7,984 nt of DNA from the NCBI GenBank assembly GCA_017477805.1, contig JAFUUM010000373.1:1-7984 (forward strand). The letters are read 5' to 3'. Each line of letters begins with the position of its first letter. Positions within the stretch are counted from its first letter, which is position 1. The notes under the pieces are model-generated. The model searched no databases and was not told where the DNA came from. It was given only the letters and a program-made list of their open reading frames with translations. A program made the position numbers and the translations under genes. The stretch is from Lachnospiraceae bacterium (GTDB lineage Bacteria > Bacillota > Clostridia > Lachnospirales > Lachnospiraceae). Below are positions 1 through 5,961 of this stretch, in pieces.

Positions 1-519
1 ACAGAGAAACTTTTCAGCACACCTGCAGCAAGCAGCCATGCAGCGGATGAGACTGCTATCGTAACATCCGGTATGTCCATCAAGGGTGACATCAGCTCCC
101 AGGGTTCTCTGGAAGTAGTAGGTACCGTGCAGGGTAATATCGATATCATGGGAAAACTGAACGTATCCGGTTCCATTACCGGCAATTCAAAAGCTGCAGA
201 GTTCTATACCGAAAAGGCACGTATCACCGGTGAAGTACACAGTGAGGGCAGCCTGAAGATCGGGCAGAATTCCATCATCATTGGCAACATCTATGGTACC
301 AGTGCAGTGATCGCAGGTGCCGTAAAGGGTGATATTGATGTTCACGGTCCCGTGATCCTGGATGCAACTGCCATCGTCATGGGAGACATCAAGTCCAAAT
401 CCGTACAGATCAACAACGGTGCCGTGATCGAGGGTATGTGCTCTCAGTGCTATGCTGATGTAAGCCCTACCTCTTTCTTTGATAACCTTGTACCCAAGAA
501 GAGCGGTAAGAAATCATGA
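1..519 (+). CDS. Bactofilin family protein (5' end outside window)
   Basis: The reading frame is open from base 1, so the protein starts upstream; 172 residues plus the stop are visible. A Met codon at base 73 falls inside the conserved domain (MSIKGDIS) and is not the real start. The visible part is a chain of short Gly/Val/Ile-rich repeats (GSLEVVGTVQGNI, GKLNVSGSITGN, GSLKIGQNSIIIGNI, AVIAGAVKGDIDVHG, KSVQINNGAVIEG), the signature of the bactofilin right-handed beta-helix. It ends with a short basic tail (KKSGKKS). Bactofilins polymerise without nucleotide into filaments, often at the membrane, and act in cell shape, polarity or wall synthesis; the role here is inferred. No transmembrane segment is visible. 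The stop overlaps the pyrH start (ATGA, 516-519), which implies translational coupling. The family call is strong; the specific function is unknown. Confidence 0.9.
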   Translation, partial: TEKLFSTPAASSHAADETAIVTSGMSIKGDISSQGSLEVVGTVQGNIDIMGKLNVSGSITGNSKAAEFYTEKARITGEVHSEGSLKIGQNSIIIGNIYGTSAVIAGAVKGDIDVHGPVILDATAIVMGDIKSKSVQINNGAVIEGMCSQCYADVSPTSFFDNLVPKKSGKKS

Positions 520-1214
520 TGAAAAGGATCATGCTGAAACTCAGCGGCGAAGCGCTGGCCGGGGAGAAGAAGACCGGATTTGACGAAGAGACCGTCCGCG
601 GTGTTGCTCTGCAGGTGAAAAAACTTCTGGATGCCGGCACTGAGGTTGGTATCGTCATCGGCGGCGGAAACTTCTGGAGAGGCCGTACCAGCGAAAACAT
701 CGACCGGACCAAAGCGGACCAGATCGGTATGCTGGCAACTGTCATGAACTGCATCTACGTTTCCGAGATCTTTCGCAGCACCGGGATGAAGACCAATATC
801 CTCACTCCCTTTGAAGTCGGAAGCTTTACCAAGCTCTTCTCCAAGGACAGAGCAAACAAGTATTTCGCCGACGGCCAGGTGGTATTTTTTGCAGGCGGTA
901 CGGGTCATCCCTATTTCTCCACGGATACCGGCGTGGTTCTCCGGGCAGTGGAAGTGGAAGCGGAAGTGATCCTGCTGGCAAAGGCTGTGGACGGTGTCTA
1001 TGACTCTGATCCCAGAGTAAACCCCAACGCCAAGAAGTATGATGAAGTTTCCATCGACGAAGTGATCGCAAAGAACCTGCAGGTAATGGACATGACAGCG
1101 TCCATCCTCGCAAGAGATAATCATATGCCCATGTGGGTATTCGGTCTGAATGAAGAAAACAGCATTGTGAATACGGTTCAGGGAAAATTCAACGGTACCG
1201 TTGTCACCGTATAA
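516..1214 (+). CDS. pyrH: UMP kinase (uridylate kinase)
   Basis: Cytoplasmic enzyme that phosphorylates UMP to UDP with ATP, in pyrimidine nucleotide synthesis; bacterial UMP kinases are hexamers of the amino-acid-kinase fold. The 232-residue product has the N-terminal KLSGEALAG (residues 8-16), the phosphate-binding GGGNFWRG (49-56), the UMP-binding stretch DQIGMLATVMN (68-78), GTGHPYFSTDT (128-138) and VDGVYDSDPR (158-167). Length is usual for the family. Two tandem ATG codons (516 and 519) could start it; the first overlaps the bactofilin stop. No strong Shine-Dalgarno is seen, only purine-rich sequence near 497-506, so translation probably depends on coupling to the upstream gene. frr follows after 21 bases, the standard Bacillota order. 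Identification is secure. Confidence 0.97.
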   Translation: MMKRIMLKLSGEALAGEKKTGFDEETVRGVALQVKKLLDAGTEVGIVIGGGNFWRGRTSENIDRTKADQIGMLATVMNCIYVSEIFRSTGMKTNILTPFEVGSFTKLFSKDRANKYFADGQVVFFAGGTGHPYFSTDTGVVLRAVEVEAEVILLAKAVDGVYDSDPRVNPNAKKYDEVSIDEVIAKNLQVMDMTASILARDNHMPMWVFGLNEENSIVNTVQGKFNGTVVTV

Positions 1215-1235
1215 CCGTGGCAGGAGGCAAAAATT

Positions 1236-1787
1236 ATGGATGAACGTTTAAAAGTCTATGATGAAAAAATGAAAAAGACGGTGGATTTCCTGGAACAGGA
1301 TTATGCCACCATCAGAGCGGGAAGAGCCAATCCCCACGTTCTGGACAAGATCCGCGTGGATTATTACGGCACACCCACTCCTCTTCAGCAGGTGGGTAAC
1401 ATCACCGTTCCCGAGGCACGTATGATCCAGATCCAGCCCTGGGAAAAGAGCCTGATCAAGGACATCGAGAAAGCCATCCTGGCATCCGATGTGGGTATCA
1501 CTCCTTCCAACGACGGCAGCGTGATCAGACTGGTATTCCCGGAATTGACGGAAGAGCGTCGTAAAGACCTTGTAAAAGAAGTGAAAAAGAAAGCCGAAGA
1601 CGGTAAAGTAGCAGTCAGAAACGTAAGAAGAGACGGCAACGATGCCTTAAAGAAACTGGAGAAAGCCGAAGTTTCCGAGGACGAAGTTGCAGATCTTCAG
1701 GACAAGCTTCAGAAGCTGACTGACGGATATATCAAGACCATTGATGACCTCATGGACAAGAAGTCCAAGGAGATCATGACCGTATAA
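1236..1787 (+). CDS. frr: Ribosome recycling factor
   Basis: RRF splits the post-termination ribosome together with EF-G and is an essential cytoplasmic translation factor. The 183-residue product is the family's normal length and full-length: it has the N-terminal helix with ATIRAGRANPHVLDKIRVDYYGTP within residues 24-47, the domain-II region with VPEARMIQIQPWEKSLI (58-74), GITPSNDGSVIRL (87-99) and the C-terminal helices rich in Lys and Glu (FPELTEERRKDLVK, 101-114). A perfect AGGAGG at 1222-1227 lies eight bases before the ATG, the strongest ribosome-binding site in the left part of the window, in keeping with a highly expressed gene. It sits directly after pyrH in the conserved order. Nothing unusual is seen. 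Confidence 0.98.
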   Translation: MDERLKVYDEKMKKTVDFLEQDYATIRAGRANPHVLDKIRVDYYGTPTPLQQVGNITVPEARMIQIQPWEKSLIKDIEKAILASDVGITPSNDGSVIRLVFPELTEERRKDLVKEVKKKAEDGKVAVRNVRRDGNDALKKLEKAEVSEDEVADLQDKLQKLTDGYIKTIDDLMDKKSKEIMTV

Positions 1788-1819
1788 GGTCAAAGGTTCG
1801 ACATTAAGAAAAATGATAG

Positions 1820-1854
1820 GGGGCGGATATCGGATGGTATCTGCCCCAAATTTT
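1820..1854 (+). terminator. Hairpin in the frr-uppS gap, possible weak terminator or attenuator
   Basis: GGGGCGGATA (1820-1829) pairs with TATCTGCCCC (1838-1847) as a 10-bp stem with one G-U pair and an 8-base loop. It is followed by AAATTTT (1848-1854), which makes a short and imperfect U-tract. AAAAT at 1810-1814 could pair with ATTTT at 1850-1854, extending the structure. It lies in the largest gap of the pyrH-cdsA stretch, just before the uppS ribosome-binding site (GAGGG, 1858-1862). It may partly terminate transcription after frr or stabilise the upstream mRNA end. The stem is seen directly; the function is inferred, and uppS has no obvious promoter of its own. Confidence 0.4.
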
Positions 1855-1871
1855 GAAGAGGGAAAACCGGA

Positions 1872-2600
1872 ATGCAGGAAAATCTCGAAGGATTGAAGAT
1901 CCCGAATCATATTGCCATCATCCTGGACGGAAACGGAAGATGGGCCAAGAAAAAGGGCATGCCCAGGACCTATGGACATATGCAGGGCGCCAAGAACGTG
2001 GAGCCCATCTGCCGGGCAGCCGACCGCATGGGCATCCGCTATATCACCATGTACGCCTTTTCCACGGAGAACTGGAAACGGTCGGAGACAGAGGTAAATA
2101 CCCTGATGGATCTGCTCCATCAGTACATGAAAAAGCTCTTAAAATCCGCCGTAAAAGAGAATATGCGGGTACGCTTTATCGGTGACAGAACGGCCCTGAG
2201 CCCGGATCTTCAGGAGAGCATGGCTTATCTGGAAGAGACCACGAAAGTCTGCACCGGTATCACTTTCTCCATTGCGTTAAATTACGGGTCCCGGGATGAG
2301 ATCCGCCGGGCTGTGACGAAGATCGGAGAAGAGATCAAAGCCGGTACCCTGGATCCTTCCGAGGTAACGGAGGAGACCATTTCTCAGCACTTGGATACCG
2401 CAGGGATCCCGGATCCCGACCTTCTGATCCGTACCTCTTATGAGCTTCGCCTCAGCAATTTCCTCATGTGGCAGCTCTCTTACAGTGAGTTTTATTTCAC
2501 GGAAGTTCCCTGGCCCGAGTTTACGGAAGAGGAACTTTATAAAGCAGTAGAAGCATACAGCCGCCGCGACAGACGATATGGCGGCGTGAAGGAGGAATAA
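1872..2600 (+). CDS. uppS: Isoprenyl transferase, undecaprenyl diphosphate synthase type
   Basis: Cis-prenyltransferase that extends farnesyl diphosphate with isopentenyl diphosphate to undecaprenyl diphosphate, the carrier for peptidoglycan and wall polymers. The 242-residue product is of family length. It has the catalytic DGNGRWA (residues 19-25, Asp19 binding Mg-diphosphate), YGHMQGAKN (34-42), TMYAFSTENWKRS (59-71), LNYGSRDEI (136-144) and the C-terminal block LLIRTSYELRLSNFLMWQ (184-201). In that block the usual RTSGE reads RTSYE: Tyr190 replaces the commonly conserved Gly. GAGGG at 1858-1862 lies nine bases before the ATG and supports this start. The stop TAA shares one base with the cdsA ATG. 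The family is certain; chain length is inferred from context and the single-copy-type location. Confidence 0.95.
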   Translation: MQENLEGLKIPNHIAIILDGNGRWAKKKGMPRTYGHMQGAKNVEPICRAADRMGIRYITMYAFSTENWKRSETEVNTLMDLLHQYMKKLLKSAVKENMRVRFIGDRTALSPDLQESMAYLEETTKVCTGITFSIALNYGSRDEIRRAVTKIGEEIKAGTLDPSEVTEETISQHLDTAGIPDPDLLIRTSYELRLSNFLMWQLSYSEFYFTEVPWPEFTEEELYKAVEAYSRRDRRYGGVKEE

Positions 2601-3454
2601 TGTTCCGAACAAGACTGATCAGCGGTGTTCTGCTGCTTGTGATCGCGATCTGCGTTATTATACTGGGAGGTCCCGTTCTTGATATCGCCCTCTGGTTCGT
2701 TTCCAGCGTGGGCTATCTGGAACTGGTACGGGCCTTCGGTCTGAACAAGAAGACCCCGGAGCACAGATCCCTCGTTGCCATCGGCTATACCGCCATCTTC
2801 TTTTTGTATATCAGCATCTGGTGCTGCAGGACCTGGCAGCTGGAACAGTTTGCCATCACCCTTATCATTATCCTGCTGGTGTTCTTTGCCTGCATGTTTT
2901 TGTACGTGTTTTCCTATCCGAAGCTTCATGCGGAAGAGATCACGGAGACTGTCTTTTCCTTTCTGTATGCGCCCCTCATGCTTTCCTACATTGACCTGAC
3001 CCGGAATATGGAAATGGGAGAGTACATCGTGTGGCTGATCCTCATCAGTTCCTGGGGCTGCGATACCTGCGCATACTGCGTGGGCAAGCTCATCGGAAAG
3101 CACAAGATGTCACCCATCCTCAGCCCCAAGAAATCCATCGAAGGCGCCATCGGCGGTGTGGCAGGTTCTGCCATCATCGGTGCGGTGTTCGCAGCGGTGC
3201 TGTTCTCCCGAAAGTATCCGGATATCTCTCTGGTACTGGGCTGCGCTCTGATCTGCGGCCTGGGAGCCTTGATCTCCATGGTGGGAGACCTTGCCGCTTC
3301 CGCCATCAAGCGGGATAAGAACCTGAAGGACTACGGCAATCTCATTCCCGGCCACGGCGGCATCATGGACCGTTTCGACAGTGTGATCTTTACGGCTCCC
3401 GCCACCTATTTCCTTGCGGTGGTGATCTTTGAAGCAAGTAGGATAATGCGATGA
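2600..3454 (+). CDS. cdsA: Phosphatidate cytidylyltransferase (CDP-diacylglycerol synthase)
   Basis: Integral membrane enzyme that converts phosphatidate and CTP to CDP-diacylglycerol, the precursor of phosphatidylglycerol and other phospholipids. The 284-residue product is hydrophobic, with roughly eight membrane segments (clear ones near residues 8-24, 60-76, 84-105, 142-156, 186-202, 210-228 and 262-278). It carries SPKKSIEGAIGG (174-185) and the family signature near the C-terminus: SAIKRDKNLKDYG (234-246) followed by IPGHGGIMDRFDS (249-261), with the catalytic Lys and Asp residues intact. Its ATG overlaps the uppS TAA by one base and GGAGG at 2591-2595 lies inside the uppS end, so the two are translationally coupled. 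Downstream is a 186-base structured gap rather than the usual tight junction with dxr. Confidence 0.96.
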   Translation: MFRTRLISGVLLLVIAICVIILGGPVLDIALWFVSSVGYLELVRAFGLNKKTPEHRSLVAIGYTAIFFLYISIWCCRTWQLEQFAITLIIILLVFFACMFLYVFSYPKLHAEEITETVFSFLYAPLMLSYIDLTRNMEMGEYIVWLILISSWGCDTCAYCVGKLIGKHKMSPILSPKKSIEGAIGGVAGSAIIGAVFAAVLFSRKYPDISLVLGCALICGLGALISMVGDLAASAIKRDKNLKDYGNLIPGHGGIMDRFDSVIFTAPATYFLAVVIFEASRIMR

Positions 3455-3458
3455 AAAG

Positions 3459-3607
3459 GGGACCAAAGTCAGTGTCGAGTTGTGCTCGCACAAACGAGAC
3501 ATTGACCTTGGGACCCAAAGAACGCGAGGAAGAAGCGTTTGCAAAGCAAGCTTGCGAATTCCGAGCGTTCTCAGGATTGCGGAAATTGCGAAGCAATGGA
3601 GCAATCC
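3459..3607 (+). repeat. Three-hairpin intergenic element, candidate dispersed palindromic repeat
   Basis: Three imperfect inverted repeats lie one after another in the cdsA-dxr gap. Hairpin 1 (3459-3516): GGG plus CCAAAGTCAGTGTC (3463-3476) pairs with GACATTGACCTTGG (3498-3511) plus CCC, with one A-C mismatch and one G-U pair, and an inner TTGTG-CTCG-CACAA stem. Hairpin 2 (3520-3570): GAACGC-GA-GGAA pairs with TTCC-GA-GCGTTC, leaving tandem G-A mismatches, and holds an inner AAGC..TTGC-AAA-GCAA-GCTT stem. Hairpin 3 (3574-3607): GGATTGC pairs with GCAATCC around ATTGC-GAA-GCAAT. No U-tract follows any stem on either strand, so these are not typical terminators. Four of the six reading frames are stop-free across about 3459-3596, unlike normal spacer. 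The structure is seen directly. That it is a genome-wide repeat is inferred from its form; a cis-acting leader of dxr is the alternative. Confidence 0.6.
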
Positions 3608-3627
3608 GTCATCGCAAAAAAAGAATT

Positions 3628-3632
3628 GAGGG
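3628..3632 (+). promoter_or_regulatory. Shine-Dalgarno that fixes the dxr start
   Basis: GAGGG lies eight bases before the ATG at 3641. The dxr frame stays open upstream to a TTG at 3539, but that candidate has no ribosome-binding site, lies inside hairpin 2, and would add 34 residues before the NADPH-binding motif that normally begins close to the N-terminus. Confidence 0.75.
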
Positions 3633-3640
3633 ACACAAAT

Positions 3641-4786
3641 ATGAAAAAAATCGGTGTAATGGGGTCCACCGGTTCCATCGGAACCCAGACCCTTGAGATC
3701 GTCAGAGATAATCCGGACCGCCTGCAGATCACTGCACTGGCAGCCGGAAGAAATGTAGACTTATTGGAAAAGCAGGTGCGGGAGTTTCGGCCCAAACTTG
3801 CAGTTCTGTGGGATGAGGAAGCAGCTGCTTCCTTAAAGACAAAGATCGCGGACCTTCCCGTGGAAGTTGCTGCAGGCATGGACGGCCTGTTAAAGATGGC
3901 CGCCATGGAAGAGGTGGAAACCCTGGTGACCGCGGTGGTTGGGATGATCGGCATACGTCCCACCATGGAAGCCATCAAAAACGGCAAAGAGATCGCTCTT
4001 GCCAATAAGGAAACCCTGGTAACGGCAGGTCATCTGATCATGCCGCTTGCGAAAGAACACGGTGTTCGCATCCTTCCTGTGGACAGCGAGCACAGCGCCA
4101 TTTTCCAGTCCCTTCAGGGAGAGAAAAGAAGCCAGATCCGGAAGATCCTGTTGACCGCATCCGGCGGACCTTTCCGCGGTAAGACCAAAGAAGAACTTGC
4201 CCACATGACGTTGGAAGATGCCTTAAAGCATCCCAACTGGTCCATGGGTCGGAAGATCACCGTGGATTCCTCTACCCTGGTCAATAAGGGCCTGGAAGTC
4301 ATGGAAGTAAAGTGGCTCTTTGATGTTCCATTGGAGAAGATCCAGGTTGTGGTCCATCCCCAGAGCATCCTGCATTCCGCCGTGGAGTATGACGACGGTG
4401 CAGTCATCGGCCAGATGGGTGTTCCCGATATGAAGCTGCCCATCCAGTATGCCCTGTTTTATCCTGACAGACTGCCCCTTTCCGGGGATAAGCTGGACCT
4501 GTTCAAAGTCGGTACCATGACCTTTGAAGAACCGGATCCCGAAACCTTTACGGGATTAAAGCTTGCTTACGAAGCAGCCCGTACCGGCGGATCCATGCCT
4601 ACGGTCTTTAATGCCGCCAACGAAGAAGCGGTGGCGCTGTTTTTGGATCATAAGTGCAGATTCCTGCAGATCCCGGAGATCATCGGGAAAGCCATGGAGC
4701 AGCACAAAGTGATCGCTGATCCGGATCTGACTCAGATCCTGGATACGGAAAAAGAAGCCAGGGACTTCGTAAGAAGAAAACTGTAA
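3641..4786 (+). CDS. dxr: 1-deoxy-D-xylulose 5-phosphate reductoisomerase
   Basis: Cytoplasmic NADPH- and divalent-metal-dependent enzyme that converts DXP to 2-C-methyl-D-erythritol 4-phosphate, the committed step of the MEP isoprenoid pathway. With the start at 3641 the product is 381 residues, normal for the family, and the Rossmann motif GSTGSIGTQTL begins at residue 8. Further signatures are ALANKETLV, the metal-binding LPVDSEHSAIFQ, LTASGGPFRG, HPNWSMGRKITVDS, NKGLEVMEV, HPQSILHSAVEY and GVPDMKLPIQYAL; the C-terminal four-helix domain is present. A longer frame from a TTG at 3539 is rejected because the added residues come from the palindromic element. It is followed by rseP after ten bases. 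Its product pathway feeds uppS in this window, with ispG further along. Confidence 0.97.
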   Translation: MKKIGVMGSTGSIGTQTLEIVRDNPDRLQITALAAGRNVDLLEKQVREFRPKLAVLWDEEAAASLKTKIADLPVEVAAGMDGLLKMAAMEEVETLVTAVVGMIGIRPTMEAIKNGKEIALANKETLVTAGHLIMPLAKEHGVRILPVDSEHSAIFQSLQGEKRSQIRKILLTASGGPFRGKTKEELAHMTLEDALKHPNWSMGRKITVDSSTLVNKGLEVMEVKWLFDVPLEKIQVVVHPQSILHSAVEYDDGAVIGQMGVPDMKLPIQYALFYPDRLPLSGDKLDLFKVGTMTFEEPDPETFTGLKLAYEAARTGGSMPTVFNAANEEAVALFLDHKCRFLQIPEIIGKAMEQHKVIADPDLTQILDTEKEARDFVRRKL

Positions 4787-4790
4787 GGAG
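4785..4790 (+). promoter_or_regulatory. Shine-Dalgarno overlapping the dxr stop; supports the rseP GTG start
   Basis: AAGGAG begins inside the dxr TAA (4784-4786) and sits six bases before the GTG at 4797. This supports the GTG start for rseP and suggests coupled translation of the two genes. Confidence 0.7.
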
Positions 4791-4796
4791 AAACAC

Positions 4797-5948
4797 GTGA
4801 ACTCGTTAGTTACATTGATCTTATTTTTGCTGATCTTCAGCATCGTGGTCATTTCCCACGAATTCGGCCATTTTATCGTGGCCAAGAAAAACGGCGTGAG
4901 AGTACTGGAGTTTTCCGTTGGTATGGGTCCCATGCTCTTTCACGTTCAAAAAGGTGAGACCGTTTATGCCATCCGGGCCCTTCCCTTTGGCGGTGCCTGT
5001 GTCTTTGACGGAATGGATGATATCCTGCCGGATGATAAGAAAAAGGATGAGGCAGAAGAAGCTGCAGCGGAAGCACCGGGGCCGGAAGCAAGCGGGACGG
5101 TGACGGAAGAAGACTTAAAGAAAGAAAACGCTCCCGGATCCTTTTTACAGGCCGGCATCTGGTCCAGGATCGCCATCATCTTCGCAGGTCCCTTATTCAA
5201 CCTGCTCCTTGGTTTTATCGTGGGTATGATCCTGGTGGGTCTCAGTGGTGTGACCCTGCCCGTTGTACAGGGCATGATGGAGAACTCTGCAGCGGCGGAA
5301 GCCGGCATGCAGGTGGGGGATAAGATCACAAGCATCAACGGTGAGAGCATCCACTTATACGGGGAAGTCTCTCTGCATTCTGCCCTGAACTTCAAAGGAA
5401 AATCCATGACCGTGACCTACGAGCGTGATGGTCAGACCTATGAGACCGTTATCGTTCCCAAGTTCAGCGAGGAAGATAACCGGTATTATCTCGGCATCAT
5501 GGGCGGCGGCGAAAGCTACGCCTGCAAAGGTCTTGATGTGGTACGCTACGGCTTTTTTGAGACGGAGTACGCCTTTAAGATGGTGATCAAATCCCTCCAG
5601 ATGCTGGTCACCGGACAACTTGGCGCTGACAGCTTGAGCGGTCCCGTTGGCATTGCCCACGTTGTGGGAGATACATATCAGGAAAGCAAGACCTACGGCG
5701 GCATGGTGGTGTTCTTAAACATGCTGAACCTGATCCTGATCATTTCCGTAAACCTGGGGATCATGAACCTGCTTCCCCTTCCGGCATTGGACGGCGGACG
5801 GCTGATCTTCCTCTTTGTGGAACTGATCCGTGGCAAACCCGTATCCCCGGAAAAAGAAGCTGTTGTACACTTCGCCGGTTTTGTGTTTTTCTTTTTATTG
5901 ATGATCTTTGTGATGTATAACGACATCATGCACTATTTCGTTAGATAA
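4797..5948 (+). CDS. rseP: RseP/RasP-family site-2 zinc metalloprotease (M50)
   Basis: Intramembrane protease that cleaves transmembrane helices of anti-sigma factors and other substrates already trimmed by a site-1 protease, and also clears signal peptides. The 383-residue product starts with GTG. Zinc motif HEFGH is at residues 21-25 in the first membrane segment; AGPLFN (130-135) marks the next helix; a PDZ domain spans about 154-225 (AAAEAGMQVGDKITSING); the second active-site motif LDGGR is at 331-335 with the preceding NLLPLPA; a final helix covers about 357-376. All catalytic residues expected of the family are present. Between the loop after LPFGGACVF and AGPLFN there is a low-complexity Glu/Ala/Lys-rich insert (about 75-113) that I do not regard as part of the core fold. 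The next gene, a PrsW-type peptidase, is a likely functional partner. Confidence 0.95.
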   Translation: MNSLVTLILFLLIFSIVVISHEFGHFIVAKKNGVRVLEFSVGMGPMLFHVQKGETVYAIRALPFGGACVFDGMDDILPDDKKKDEAEEAAAEAPGPEASGTVTEEDLKKENAPGSFLQAGIWSRIAIIFAGPLFNLLLGFIVGMILVGLSGVTLPVVQGMMENSAAAEAGMQVGDKITSINGESIHLYGEVSLHSALNFKGKSMTVTYERDGQTYETVIVPKFSEEDNRYYLGIMGGGESYACKGLDVVRYGFFETEYAFKMVIKSLQMLVTGQLGADSLSGPVGIAHVVGDTYQESKTYGGMVVFLNMLNLILIISVNLGIMNLLPLPALDGGRLIFLFVELIRGKPVSPEKEAVVHFAGFVFFFLLMIFVMYNDIMHYFVR

Positions 5949-5961
5949 ACAGAGGAACGAC

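Noticed and set aside
73..519. Bactofilin starting at the ATG at base 73
   Set aside because: The frame is open to base 1 and the Met is inside the conserved domain with no ribosome-binding site before it.
450..1124. Long minus-strand reading frame opposite pyrH (224 residues), and similar minus-strand frames opposite frr, cdsA, dxr, rseP, prsW and ispG
   Set aside because: Each lies opposite a gene with strong family motifs, has no recognisable domain, and shows His/Pro/Arg-rich composition typical of antisense shadows.
1853..2185. Plus-strand frame of 110 residues overlapping uppS
   Set aside because: It overlaps the well-supported uppS frame, shows no domain and has no ribosome-binding site of its own.
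3459..3516. Hairpin 1 as an intrinsic terminator of cdsA
   Set aside because: It is followed by AAAGAACGC, with no U-tract, so it lacks the release signal.
3459..3607. CRISPR array or tRNA in the cdsA-dxr gap
   Set aside because: The three hairpins differ in sequence, so there are no direct repeats with spacers, and no cloverleaf or T-loop consensus is present.
3451..3696. 81-residue plus-strand frame starting at the cdsA stop
   Set aside because: Not called as a gene: it is translated palindromic-element sequence running into dxr in the wrong frame. The ATGA overlap with cdsA is noted as a finding only.
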